From NCBI GenBank assembly GCA_014904985.1, contig MU128948.1, positions 258,770 to 322,769 of the forward strand: DNA of 64,000 nt, read 5' to 3'. Positions 32,998 to 44,989 of the stretch are shown here, piece by piece (position 1 is the stretch's first letter; every line of letters starts with the position of its first letter). The translations under genes were made by a program, and so were the position numbers. The notes under the pieces were generated by a model. The model was not told where the DNA came from and searched no databases. It was given only the letters and a program-made list of their open reading frames with translations. This DNA is from Hydnum rufescens UP504. Taxonomy: Eukaryota; Basidiomycota; Agaricomycetes; Cantharellales; Hydnaceae.

Positions 32998-35900
32998 CTA
33001 CTTTCCACCCAGTTCATGATGACATTGTCCCCACTCCATGCCACACTTCAGGTGCTGAAAATCAATCTCAGTAGTGTTGGGATTCCCAATGATGTGGCAG
33101 TGAGGATGGCACAGGTATGCATGGTAGGCTGCAGGGACCCAGAGAATAAGCTCATGACTGGGTCCCAAAATCCATCCATCATCAAGTTGAAAGTGGGATG
33201 GTGGGAGTGGGAATAGATGGACTGGGTATTGGAGGATGTGTTTGGACACTGCCATGGGCAATTTCAAACTGTTGAGAGTGTTTTCCTTAGGGCCAGAAGG
33301 GAGCTGGTTGCCATCAAGTGAGAAAGCAATGGACAAGATGTAATTATCATGCCCTTCCATTGTCTGGCCAATGCTCACCCCTGTCTCCACATTCCAGAGT
33401 CGGATGGTCTTGTCTGAGGAGCCAGAAGCAATCTGCTTCCCATCAGGGGAGAAAGCAACTGATGATACACCAGACTGGTGTCCTTGTAATATCAGTATGA
33501 TATTTGGCCAGTGCTGAAGGTGTCCCTGAACAAGTTTTCCAACTCCTGGAAATTCACCTTGCCATCTCTGATATAGGAGGGATGAAATGGGAGCAAATGT
33601 CAAACCAGAGAGGTAGATGTGAGGCATGCTTGTTGCAATGGCACTTGCAAACATCAAGATGAATTGCATGGCATCCTGTTGCAGTTCAACAAGGTCCACA
33701 GGAATCTGGGGAATGCATGTTAAGAATCAGTCCACTGCTTCAGCATGGACTCAAATTGGAGCCATGCTTACATGGGAGGCACTAAGAGAGGCTAATGCAA
33801 TTTGAGGGGAGCTATCCGTAACACTCATCACTTCCAACCAGTGTAGGAAATCCTTCTGAAAGAATGACTCCATGCATTTGTGAGCAAACTTGCCACTCAG
33901 TGTCGCAGACACATGGACACCCCAGAATCGACAAGCGTAATACAGCTGAGAAGGGATGTGCTTTTCCCGGAGATCCTTAATGTTGGCAATGTTGGCATTG
34001 CGGAGGAATGACGTCGGAATTTGACAGATATTGAATTTTAAGCTCTGGTCCATGATGCAGAAGCATGCCAGGGCCATGTCCTGATTCACTTCATCTTTGT
34101 TGATGCAGAAATCTTCGTTATGCTCTGGGTCACACAAGAAATCGCGATAAGACGAGTGGAGAGGCGCGATGGGGTCATGGTCACTGTGAGTACCACTAAG
34201 GAGCGAGCCCAGATGTTTCAAAATCCCTCGTTGTAGTTCCTTGTCCTCAGGGTCATCTGGAGTGAGGATAGAGTCAGGTGGAACCAGGTGCACTAGGGCC
34301 TGGAATGACAATGGCTCCTGAGCACATATGATTCGGCCTAGGATCGACTTGACTCGTTTTACTTCTATCTCCATCGATGGATCGCAGTGCGCTTTCATAA
34401 CTGTGCTATACAGCCCATACAGCCTGTTATCACTCCTCAGCACCTTCGCAATCCGCTCCTCCAGACGGGCACCAGCTTTACTATCGCGAATGAAGCGGCA
34501 GGCGGTAGCGGCCCACTGAAAGGATGTTCCAGCCTTCCGAACGAGATCCCTCAGCTGTGTCTTGTGCTTCTCTCGGAATTCAGTCGTAAATTCACCGCAC
34601 ACATACTTCGCAATATCGCGTGAGGTCTGATGCTTGGGGACGTCGTCTACAAGTATGATTTCAACACCAGGTGGCAGTGGAGACTGCAGCGCATCTTGAA
34701 TATCGGGCTCATATCTCGAGGTGACTACGATTCGAAGACCCGGAGGGAATTCGGAGGCTCGATTTGTTAGAATGGCGAGTGCGTCGGCGCGAGCCAGGAC
34801 ATCCCCGGACTCGTCAAATGCATCGATGAAAACAACGGTCTTCCCCGCGGCCTTCTCATCCTCGAATGATGCAACGATGAAGTGCTTGAATTGTACTTTG
34901 CAGTGACCGGTTGTTCGTATCTCGATGTCGTTCTTGATCGCATTGATCAGTCGTTGCTTCCGGGAATCATCACGTTCGGCGAGGTCTCGAGCGATCGTAC
35001 TGAACAGGTTGGTCAGGTTTGCGAGAGGCTGATTTTTGTCAAAGCCGTAGTACGAGCCCTTGCGTTCATGCTCAGAGACGCGTTTCGCACATGAGCGAAG
35101 GATGGATGATTTCCCCGCACCCGCCATGCCGCAGAACCAAAGGACACGAGATGATTCATTGGAGCTCAACTTTATTGGGTTGCTCGGATCGGACGACGAC
35201 GGATTCCCCCCAAGAGCCCAGCACACAATGGTGTCAATAATCTCGGTACGCGTGCCCGGTAAGCACGCTTTATCTAGAGCATGATGGGCCTCTGGGGCAT
35301 ATTTTATTTCGCTGAGTACCTGCCAGTCCCCTGTGGACCATCTCAGAACGCGGGTTTTTGACCGATGACCTTCAAGCACTTACGGACTTCAATCCCGACA
35401 TCTAAGACGTGATGTGTAATGACGGAGCATTGTATGTTGGCATGATCGACTAGATTCTGTCGGAGAGTCTCCAGGGTCCCCTTGTAGTCATCGATCCTTG
35501 CGTCCATAGGAGAACCTGTGTTCTCCACGATGCGTTTCACTGTGGCCCATGTCGATCAGTCTTGGATTAAGTAGAACATGTGAGATTCCACATACCGAAG
35601 GACCTGTTGCAATAGTCTCGAATGAAATACGCACACTCCATTACTTGGCGCAGGATTTGGTTGATGATGTCTCGATCTCTTTCCGAGCGCCTCTTCAACT
35701 CCTCGGCTTCATCGGCAAAGGAGCAGCTATCCGTCATAGTCTGAACTAAACCCATCACTTTGGCGTCTCGGGCACTTTGGTCGGAAGCGATCTAATGGAA
35801 CATCAGTCATAGACCGTAAAGATACACAATCTGAGTCTAATCGTACGTTATACGCTGCTGAGACAACACCCCATGCTACCTTAATCCAGGGGTGAATCTG

Positions 35901-36726
35901 TTTGTAAATACTTCTTAGCGGTCGTGGGGCACAAGTAATTCGGGATGAAACGTACCTCGGCGACCGTATCGGCAATCTTCACAAGGGCTTCAAGGCGAGC
36001 CAACAAGGACTGCCAAGCGGGTGTGATTTGTGCTGCAACCGTGGTGATGCCTTGACTGGCGTCGTTGACCCTGGGTAGCCCGGTTGGCGCTCTCGACAGC
36101 ATCACTCGGGGCCATGAAAGAGGAAGCCACACATATTGTCAAGTCTCCGACTTTGTCGTTCGCGTCATCCTTCAAATCGAGGCGTATCTCTGCAGGGATA
36201 AAGTTTATGATAAAGACCATGGATGAGCGTGGCCCTCTGTTAAGATAAACTTGAGCATGTTCACCTTTGTCTGTTGCAGAGGAGAGATCTAAAGTATGCG
36301 ATCCAAGGATTCGCCCGGAGCGCCCCAAACGACCCTCGCACAAATTTATAACCGCTCTGCAATCGATAGGTGGTGTCACAGTACTGCCGAAAGAATGTGA
36401 ATGGAAGGCGACGGAGTATGCGGGCGTGAAGGAGAGACCTACAACTCATCCCCGAAGGGTTCCTTCCACATCGCGGTCTTGTGTGCTGCTTCGACGTACA
36501 GTGACTTGGGAGAACGAAGTCCAATGACGGTGGCAGGGGGCTGTATAGTGAAGTGAAGGCGATATTGTTTCGATGTACGTAGAAGATGGCTGCTACATCT
36601 GGCCTCTGTTGCGAGGGCCAAATAGGTTGGCTCGATGTGAATTGCTGGTCTGTAAGTACAAGATGGCATACCTGAAATGTACACTTTGCGCATGTCCGCT
36701 GGGTTCAGTGGGCCTTTGGATGCCAT
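32998..36726 (-). CDS. C2-like/NACHT/WD40 STAND protein (fungal NLR-like)
   Basis: Predicted cytosolic signal-transduction NTPase of the kind linked to fungal non-self recognition (role inferred from family). N-terminal part (about 36600-36130): a C2-like beta-rich segment, SLYVEAAHKTAMWKEPF. Then ITPAWQSLLARLEALVKIADTVAE and IHPWIKVAWGVVSAAY helices typical of fungal NACHT-WD40 proteins, NACHT with Walker A GMAGAGKSS (about 35105-35130) and Walker B VVFIDAFDE, and FLHWLEVMS before the repeats. The C-terminus holds one full WD40 repeat (GHQSGVSSVAFSPDGKQIASGS) and part of a second, then the family's usual cap (WILGPSHELILWVP). Introns: 36384-36442, 35898-35955, 35792-35846, 35540-35595, 35331-35383, 33706-33771. 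All are GT...AG, 53-66 nt, with consistent phases. A 1 nt excess in CCC at 36069-36071 breaks the frame. First-exon structure above 36443 is uncertain. Confidence 0.82.
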
Positions 36727-38253
36727 GATGTGCGAGAGGGCGCTCTGACGGATGGATTGCCGAGACGTTTACAGATGATAGACAGTGGTGTGTGTGGGAC
36801 CAGCACGAGCAGAAGAAACGGGGATTAATTTCCGACTACGAGGGGGCAGCGACCTGATTGAAAGGCACCGGTGCTTCAGGGTTCATGATCAGGATATCCC
36901 ATCAAAAACAGTACTTTGCAATTCATCCTTCAGAAATGGCCGTCGGTCTTGGACCTGGGGCCTAAAGCGTCATTCATAACTACCACACCGTAGTTTCTCT
37001 TGGGTCATCAGCGATTCCCGTGCATCCCTGAGGATCCTGTCTTTTCCCTTCGAACTGGCAGGCCGATACGTGCTGTAACTTCGCCCCAAGCCCAGCAGAC
37101 ACCCTCCCAGCCTCTGGACGGTGCACTGGGGTCTCTTTGTGTAAGCGCCTGGCAGTTGGAGACATTGTGGACACACTCCCTGTGTTCCAACGCAATTCGT
37201 GTACGAAGCTCATCACTCCTGCTTTGTCGCACTTGCCTCGGTTTAGAGTTCCTACTTTGGCTTCATGGTCCATTCCTCCCATCAAGTGTGTGTCGTACAC
37301 ACGGAATCTTTGGAACCTATCTTGGCTCCATTCTCGCGAGGGCACGATGAACTCCCGGCAACGAACCACCTCTACCCAACTCGCCTATGTATGCTCCAGC
37401 TCTCACTCATTGTTTATTGTATGAATCCAACGCTTGTTTCTTTTTTTTGGGCCTCAGCATGAAGTCGCCCGTGTGGAACCACCTGCCACAGTATTCTCAC
37501 AACTTCGTTCGGCAATATCTCATCCTTTCAACAAAATTGTGTGGCCAGCACACCCCATAGAACGCGAGCAACCATGGATTGAGAGTACTGGTCCAGTCTT
37601 ACTTCGAGAACTCGGGCTTTGAGCGGATCGTGGTCCACAACACTTCACGTGATCAACGTCTGAGCACTCTCCTTCGGATTTGCAGCCTTCGAAGCCTTCA
37701 AGGTCATCTCTGCTTACTGCTCGAAGCCCCAAGCACCCCGATCTAGCGAGTTGAGTTCTGCGGACGGCGAGCCCGAATACGACACCACCTCTGGCGGCAT
37801 CATTGATCATGCTCATGGAACAGGTGAGTAATAGCAGCACGTTCGGGAATCGATTTCCCATCATCCTTGTCATAGGTGATGGTGGGGTGATGCGCGTCCC
37901 TTACTTCTATAGTGCACTGGTGGATGACCTTTTCCAAGTTCTCTTGAGATTGCTTGTGCGTGAATGGATTGTGGATGATACTATATAGTCAGCCCTTCAT
38001 GGGAAAATACCTGGCGTGAAATATAGGGTGCATGCCGCGTGGAAAACGAAATGAATGAAGAGATCCAGGAGTTCTCGATTATAGGAACGCAGATGGAGTG
38101 CCACGATGGGAATTCTGTGTTGGAGGTATGTTAATCGGCGATCGTGAGGGCAGCACGTGAGCTTTATACGTATATGATCCAGCTTTGCCACTCGGTCGAC
38201 GAACTCCCAGCCCCCTGATAAGCTGCTAGATGTCATAAAACTGAAATAGCAGC
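36727..38253. other. CpG-containing intergenic region
   Basis: 1.5 kb upstream of the NLR-like gene start. It should hold its promoter. No repeat is seen. Minus-strand open frames at 36980-37369 and 37520-37873 have no recognisable domain, and I do not call them genes. A pyrimidine run lies at 37438-37448. Confidence 0.55.
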
Positions 38254-38807
38254 TTAAGGCCCTGTTTGGATATAAGAATCTGGATTCTTTTTCCAGATTC
38301 TAGTAGTAAAAAAATGTAGATTCTTTCAGATTATTTTTCAGATTCTTCTGTCAGATTCTTGCTGAACTTCAAGAATCTGAAAGAATCTACTTTCTGTTTG
38401 GATGTCTAGATTCTATTAGATTCTTTCAGATTCTATATTTGGGGACAGAGACTGGACCTGGCTGAACATTGTTGATTTGTCACCCTGTTGCTCATCCTAC
38501 CTTGGTTCTACCTTCAACTAACAATGCCAAAATCCAGCACAAAGCAACCCAAAGCCACCATGGATGTTCCTCCAGTATCTGGTGTCAAGAGACACACTGA
38601 GAAACTCACTGAGTCTGAGATTGCTGACACATCTGTAATGAAGAGGAAGGGAAAGAAAGGCAAAGCAGAAAATGGCTCTGGCAAAAGTGACAGCTGCATG
38701 ACCTGGAACAGCACTGACAAAGGTGAACTAATTCTGTTCCTCCTTGAGATCAAACACAGTGGTCATGACTCAGAAGGGGCTTCTTTCAAAGCATCAGTCT
38801 GGGCTGA

Positions 38808-39264
38808 TGTTAAGGGTTGTACTCGAGGCAAGAGATATGATTATGTAATCGAGTTGAATACAAGGAAATGCCCTTAAGGCGATTGACAAGGGAGTTGTGA
38901 AGCAAGGATTACATAAGTCACGAGAGACAAGTACATATGAGGAAGACTGGCTTCTTGAGAGTTAATATGTGAAGGTTTAAGATGAGAGTTGTGAGCAATA
39001 ACTGAGATCACGAAAGGGGAATTCAATTGGTTGACAATATATTCTCGATCTTCTAAAGAGCAAGTGTACATCAAGTAACTACTTATACTATTAGAGATCA
39101 AAAGGGTTTATGGATAAAGGGGTGTTGAATAAAGGAGGGATGTATATAATAGGAAATGCTGAAAGAGGAAGGCACAATGGTGGTCAGGGGGAAGGTCACG
39201 TGATGGCGCAATTGGCTTGGTTATTCTGTGTACATAAGTGAGGTTACAAGTATGACTCGTAACA
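38808..39264 (-). repeat. Family T solo LTR (457 bp)
   Basis: On the plus strand TGTTAAGGG...CTCGTAACA, perfect TSD GCTGA (38803-38807 and 39265-39269). Reverse complement of the family seen at 17487. It interrupts the Myb/SANT gene within VWAD. Confidence 0.9.
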
Positions 39265-39574
39265 GCTGACATGGCTGCCCAGTTTAAGGCAGCTGGTGGC
39301 CCTGGGGCCAATAAAACAGCTCAATCTTGCAAAAATAAGTACCAAAAGGTCTGTGCTGATCTTTTGTCCATTCTATTTTGCTCATGGAAGGCCTCCCTGT
39401 CCTAGCTCAAGGAGACCTATTGGCTAGTTGAGAAGTTAATGTGTCAATCAGGATTCTCATGGAGCTTCAAACATGGGGCAGATATTAATGAAGATTCTGA
39501 AGGTGTGTGGGAGAAATATGTAGAGGTAATGATTCTCTATAATTATACAAAACAGAGGGCTAATGTATGGCACT

Positions 39575-40327
39575 TAGTGTTGCCGTGACTCAGGCTTCAA
39601 GTCAACTTGAGTCACAAGTCAAGCCATTTCAAGCCAAGTCAAGCCAAGTTGATTGATTACAAATCATTGACTTGACTTCAACTTTGGCCAACTTGGCTTC
39701 ACTCCAAGCCAGCTCAAGTCAAATTCATGGGAAAATAAGAGCAAACACTACCAATACTTGTTCATATATGGCAGTACTATGTGGCAAAATTTAATACAGT
39801 CCTGCCTTGTGGGTGCTATGATGCCTGCCAAATTGCAAGCAGAGTCCGCAGTGGGATGCTATGCCCAACCTTCATCAAATAGGAATCACACACATGAAGC
39901 TTAATCTTGCCAATGACAATGCAGAATGAGTGGAAACAAGCTTGCCTTTTACCTCAAGCCTCCAAGGCAAATTTCTGCCACTTCTTTATGCTTCATCAAT
40001 CCGCATGCATGAGCTTAATGCTTAGTCAGCACTTGTTTCTTGGGATGTACTGACCCTTCTCTCCACTGCCACCCTCTGATCTGCTGTTATTGCATGAGTC
40101 TCTTGGCAAAGTACAGTTGACACTTGATCCAGAAGGCACAGAGTGATTTTCCTGTGATGTATATATGTATTATTGTTACATACAGGTATTTGACTTGAGT
40201 CAACTTCGAGTCAAGTTGAGTTGGTAAATTTGGCTTGACTTTGGAGATAAGTCAAAGTCAACGGAAGTCATGCGGAGTTGCCCAAAGTCGAGCTGAAGTC
40301 GAACCAAGCGGAGTTGCAGCAACACTA
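39575..40327. mobile_element. hAT-type MITE (753 bp)
   Basis: TAGTGTTGCC...GCAACACTA with a perfect 8 bp TSD ATGGCACT (39567-39574 and 40328-40335). The ends are composed of AAGTCAAG/AGTCAACTTG repeats. No coding capacity. The gene reads through when the element and one TSD copy are ignored (VWHWKAN). Confidence 0.92.
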
Positions 40328-41052
40328 ATGGCACTGGAAGGCCAATCCCCTTGCCAAAAAATTTTACTCCCATGGATGGCCACACTTGACTGAGATGGAA
40401 GAAATTCATGCCGGACTGGTTGCCAAAGGTGGATGAGCTTTCTGCATGGCATCTGCTGCTGGATATATCCCCAAGGATGATGAGGACAATGAAAAGAATG
40501 AGGAGGACCAACAGAACCTCAAGATTAATGAAATCAAAGAGGTTTGGTTTTCATTTTTAGTGAAAATATCAATGGTTGACAGAATTATTGGAATAGGACA
40601 CATCAATCACCCCCTCTTCAACACTTAAGATTGACCTCACACTTACTGGGACCCCCACTAAGTCTGCACTGTCTCCTGCCTCTGATTCCCCTTATTCCTG
40701 GGCTACCATGCCCAGCCCCTCCCTTGTACCTCCCCCAACAGCTGGAAGTCTGCCAACAAAGAAGCAAGCATCATCTGCCATCCCTGTGACATCAATTAAG
40801 AAGCCTCAGACATCCAGTCATGCACTCAATGCTATCACTGAGAGCCTGGTGGACTTCAATCATATCTTCCAGACTACCTTGGGTGGCACAAGCAGTAATA
40901 GCAATATTCTCATGACTCCTCAACAAAAAATCTGGGAAGTGGGTCATGCACAGGAGGTAGAAGATACTCTCAGTGATGCCAAATTAACTGAGCCACTGAA
41001 TGTACTACAGCATGAGTCCAGGGCTGCTGATATCTACCTGAGCATCAAGTAG

Positions 41053-42423
41053 TGTAAGCAGGAAGGAAAGGGATCAATCCAGCTACAGTCTGTGTTGTTA
41101 AGTCACAGACAAAGGAGGGAACCACAGAATTAATCTGAGTGTTCAGGCTCAAATGAAAAGGGTCTTTTGGAACAGGGGAAATTGCTGTGAGCCAACAAAG
41201 CCCAAGCAATTAAGTGAGAATGTGTGTTTGTGTCAAATTACCACACCCTAAGGATCTCTTCTTGAGACCTTAGTCAAAGTGTAGTTAGAATTCACTTTTT
41301 GTAGTGAGAAGTCACCCAGGGACCAGCAGCTATTCAAGGAGCTTCAAACTGGAGGGAGGGGGAGAACTAGTGAATTTGTGTGCTAGCTTCACCTAATATA
41401 CAATCCAGACTTTGACTCAATAGAAAGTGAAAAATTCAGACATAAGGGACATATAGAGAAAAATAAATGATGTTAAAATCTTCAAAACTGATGGAGATAT
41501 TCCAACTTCAACATAAAAGGGGAGATTAACACATTACATGCTATTCCTCCTTCAATTCTGGACAAGTTCCCTTAAGAAAAAGTGGAATAGATCGCCCTGA
41601 GGGTCTTCTCCATTGGACATAAGAGGGCTGGAAGTAATTCACTATTTTGGATGGTGGAGCCAAGGGGGAGTCATGGGGAGGGTGTTGTCTTGTGAAAAAT
41701 GGAGTTTGTGTCTGAGTGTTTTTCCCTTGGTACCATTCAATGTGCTATTTTAACAGTGTTCAGGCAGTGGTATTTGTGAATGAATCCAATAATAATTGAC
41801 TTTGAAAATTGAGAAATACTCCTTCAGAGGATGAATCATGGAAAGATAATGGTACAGGGACTGTATTTTTTATCCGTTAGTTACGTGTTTGGTACCATTC
41901 GATAGGTACGATTCGTATCTTTCTGGGCGCTGTCGTTTCGAGTTGATCCGATCAAAATTGACAGAGAAATTCGAAAGATACTCCTTTATAGTAGTGCAGC
42001 CCCTTTCTGGATCATGTGACAGATCTGTGATTCCAGAATCAGAACTAGGCCTGGTCTGCATCATTACATAATCACAATCTGTTGCCCTCAAGGCAGTAGG
42101 ATGACTTGAAGGAAGATACAAGTCATACAATCTTGAAGAAAGATGGCAAGTTGAATTGCCTTGTCCAAAGAAAATGGACTTGATGTAGGGCATAAACTGA
42201 TGAGGACTGTTGAAGTCCAGCAGACAGTCAATAAATTGACTGATATTCATGGTAAAGGAATGAGGTGATATTGTGAGTTGATAAGGGGTAGGAATCCAAT
42301 AGATTCTTGAATAAATGAATGATAATGGAATTAAATGGGCAGGGTGACAAGTAATTGATTTGTTTGTAAGGAAGTTAGACCTCAGATGAGGATTTTATGG
42401 TGTAGGGATTCATCCCTCCAGCA
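41053..42423 (-). repeat. Family B LTR (minus), 1.37 kb
   Basis: Plus strand TGTAAGCAGG...CCTCCAGCA. Flanks GTAG (41049-41052) and GCAG (42424-42427), a 4 bp TSD with one transition. CpGs are kept in the middle (41877-42000: TTACGTG, ATTCGATAGG, GGCGCTGTCG), as in the copy at 14925. Confidence 0.82.
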
Positions 42424-42445
42424 GCAGGAAGGTGATTATTGATAA

Positions 42446-42544
42446 GGAAGGAGGATTGGGAGTTGTAAGTGATGGGTGGAAATGTCATGTGATTGTGGGA
42501 TAGCTGTGGTTAATCTCATGAGGTTGCAAGTACAGCTCATAACA
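42446..42544 (-). repeat. Family T LTR fragment
   Basis: GAGGTTGCAAGTACAGCTCATAACA matches the end of the T LTR at 39241-39264 (shown in short: CTCATAACA against CTCGTAACA). It lies at the 5' boundary of copia-2, whose LTR start is missing here. Confidence 0.55.
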
Positions 42545-42919
42545 GGAGCAAGATTTAGGATCCAGTGAGCAGAATTAGGGATTACCCCTATTTTGAGTGT
42601 GAAGATGGAAACAAGCATGCCTATGGTATTTGGGAGGCACTTGTGAGCATCTCCTAAGACCATGATGAGTCTCCCATGCTTAACTGCCTGGAAATCACTA
42701 TAACTCCTTTTTTCTTTCCTTTTTTGTACTCCTTTGCACACCTGCTGCACATGTATTTCTTTCTCCTATCCTGTAGGCCATAAAATGGCCAATGTACACA
42801 AATATTATAAGTATCAGATCACTAAAGCCTGCCCTCACTCTGCTTAAGCATTTAGGCTCCCCTTATATTCATCAGTTCTCTCATTGCATAATGCTTACAT
42901 AATCATTACTCATTCACTA
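42545..42919 (+). repeat. copia-2 5' LTR (start truncated)
   Basis: Matches 48727-48837 plus 49031-49284: GCAGAATTAGGGATTACCCC, GGCCATAAAATGGCC, ATTTAGGCTCCC. Ends ATTCACTA next to the PBS. Confidence 0.85.
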
Positions 42920-42933
42920 GGTTATGGGCCCAT
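42920..42933 (+). promoter_or_regulatory. Primer binding site of copia-2
   Basis: GGTTATGGGCCCAT, nearly identical to the Drosophila copia site for the initiator Met tRNA half-molecule. Confidence 0.82.
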
Positions 42934-42980
42934 TGCCACTCTCCTAGGAAGAGAATTGATTTTGAATTTTCCCCACAATA

Positions 42981-44935
42981 ATGACAAGAACCATGACCAA
43001 TGAGTTTATAATTAGGGTAACAAAATTGACAGCAGACAGGGCCAATTGGGTCACATACTGCTACAGAAGAAGGGTTAGGAGCTCTGATGACTGTCAAATA
43101 AAATCTGGTTCAGCCAGGTTGTGGATGGGAGACTGTATCTCTGTTGTTATTCAATGGGCTGGTTTGCTCTGATGGTTGATCACTCTCTAACAAGATGGGT
43201 ATGGTATTCAATGGAGAATAGGGTTGTGGTATGGACTAGCTGTAGTCAATGATATATCATGGGATGCTTATTGGAAGGCTTATATGTATTGTGTTGGATC
43301 ACTCACTGATATTTGTGTGTGCTTATCCACATCCTCCTGATCAAAATGTGGATATCTAGAGGGTTCTAGACTAGTATATGCTTGGTTAGTGTGTTAATAT
43401 GTTTCTTTCTTCTTTCTTAAAGACTTGAGTTGAACTTTGTTATTGCTTACTTTTCCTTGGATGTCCAGCAACTCTAACCTTAGGTCCTGCAACTATCCTT
43501 GGCTTTAGTATTTCACATAGAGGGCTTTCAGTGACTTAGTCTCAACAACCTTGTAGATGACTTAGCTCCAGATGGCTTTAGATTAGTACTTTCTTCAGAT
43601 GCAAAGCATATTTGTAGACAGTAGTTGATTTCTAGTAGTGAGGAGATGGGGGGATACAAGGAAATCTACCAGCTTTATACCTTTCCAAGGTGGCTGTGTT
43701 TGAAGAGAAATGACTCACTCATAAAGTCAAATGTGAGAACAAAAGAGAAAATGAAGGTGTGAGTCATATGTGAGTTATTCATAAAGGTGGCTAAGGAGTG
43801 AGATTGCAAAGGAGTCATTCATATACAGGACAATAGGGTTGTGAAGGGAAGTGTTCTCTTGGTTCCTGTGAGGCCTTGGGAGTCATGTTACAGCAATGGG
43901 AGATGAAATTGAAGGATATTTCTGAATCCTTTGGAGATTAATTGCTCATAGTCCAGTGGTTAAAGTGTTGATCACTAGTTGATAATGGGAACAAGTGCAT
44001 GGGGTTGGATTCAATGTGGAGACTGCAGTTTTTATCCATAGTATAGTAGTCATTCTCAGTATCATTCAATGTGGATTTTTAACAGCTTTCTGGGTGTGGT
44101 AATTTCAAATGGATTGAATGTGAACTGATGGAGAAATTCATTAAATACCATAGGATGTGGATCTTGGTAGTAAAATTGAGCTGGGGTGTGCAATTTCAAT
44201 CCATTTGACTTGCTTTTGGTACTATTCAAAAGGTGTGATTTGTAGCTTTCTAAGTGTTATATGAGTGAGTGTTTCTGATCAAAACTGATGGAGCAATTGA
44301 ACAAATTCTGTTTTCATGCATAGCCATACTTAATTTCATAATTGGTCATGTGATCGTTCCATAGGCTGGGATCAATAGGATTTTGCATTTTTTGATACTG
44401 GATGCTTTTATCTTCCACACTGCAACTATATGATGTGGGTGCTAGATGTGAATGGGCTACTCAAGCACCTTACAAATGATTTGATTATGTCAGACTATAG
44501 CACTGCTGGGACAATTGATGGGCTGAATCCAGAAGCTCATTGGAAAAAGGACAAAGCTATGGTCAAACATATTGTGGCCAGGTTGGTTTCTGACATGGTA
44601 TTCAGTCAAATTAAAGCTGGACTGAAAGCTAAAGAAGTGTGGGATCAGCTTAGGGCTTTATATGAGGGTCATTCAAAATTAATTCTTGTTGATCTACAGA
44701 AATGATTACAGAATACCTGCTGTGGTGTGGATGATGATGTCTGGGTGCATTTTGATAAGTTGCCCAGCCTTAAAGCACAATTGGCAGCCATGGGGGCCAC
44801 AATTACAGACAAAGAATACATGAATGTACTATTGGGATCTCTCCCCAAGGTGTACAATAATACAATGAACTCAATCACAGCTGCTGCTGACCTCAGCAGC
44901 AAAACTATCATGTCCTCCCTCATAATTTGACTCAT
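42981..44935 (+). pseudogene. copia-2 gag, split by a B2 repeat
   Basis: ATG 42981, MTRTMTNEFIIRVTKLTAD, NWVTYC. After the insertion it resumes at 44424 with MMWVLDVNGLLKHLTND, VWDQLRALYEG, and QLAAMGATITDKEYMNVLLG, ending near 44930. Same gag family as copia-A. One stop after LVDLQK (44703). Confidence 0.87.
43062..44418 (-). repeat. B-related LTR-like repeat (B2), copy 2
   Basis: Near-collinear with 18959-20377. Flanked by ACTGC (43057-43061 and 44419-44423), a perfect 5 bp duplication in the gag codons for TYC. Confidence 0.78.
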
Positions 44936-44989
44936 TACAGATGAATACAACCAATGATCCCTGAAAAAGGGGAAAGCAAAACTGAATAC

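Larger units (their letters stand above)
38258..42445 (+). mobile_element. PIF/Harbinger-like element, left end and Myb/SANT gene only
   Basis: The left terminus GGCCCTGTTTGGAT is preceded by TTAA (a TAA/TTA target duplication fits PIF/Harbinger). The next 200 bp are built of AGATTCTTT-type subterminal repeats. It carries a Myb/SANT-like gene, the usual partner of the Harbinger transposase. No transposase and no right terminus are visible; the element is cut by three insertions and its right part appears lost. Confidence 0.6.
38524..42445 (+). pseudogene. Myb/SANT-like DNA-binding protein gene, broken by three insertions
   Basis: ATG at 38524 (MPKSSTKQPK). Myb/SANT-like block WNSTDKGELILFLLEIK with SFKASVWAD, continued after the first insertion as MAAQFKAAGG, AQSCKNKYQK, an intron from about 39350 to 39413 (GTCTGT...CTAG), then LKETYWLVEKLMCQSGFSW, WEKYVE and, across the second insertion, ANVWHWKANPLAKKFYSHGW. 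The C-terminal half is ALNAITESLVDFNHIFQTTL...AADIYLSIK (40708-41049). The TAG at 41050 lies in the target duplication of the third insertion, where the other copy reads CAG. Insertions: LTR at 38808-39264, hAT-like at 39575-40327, LTR at 41053-42423. Domain order matches basidiomycete Harbinger-associated proteins. Confidence 0.8.

Noticed and set aside
36980..37873. Two minus-strand frames upstream of the NLR-like gene as extra exons
   Set aside because: They do not resemble the N-termini of NACHT-WD40 proteins and have no consistent splice connection to 36726.
38258..38480. AGATTCTTT-rich segment as a minisatellite
   Set aside because: It adjoins a PIF/Harbinger-type terminus and fits better as a subterminal repeat region of that element.
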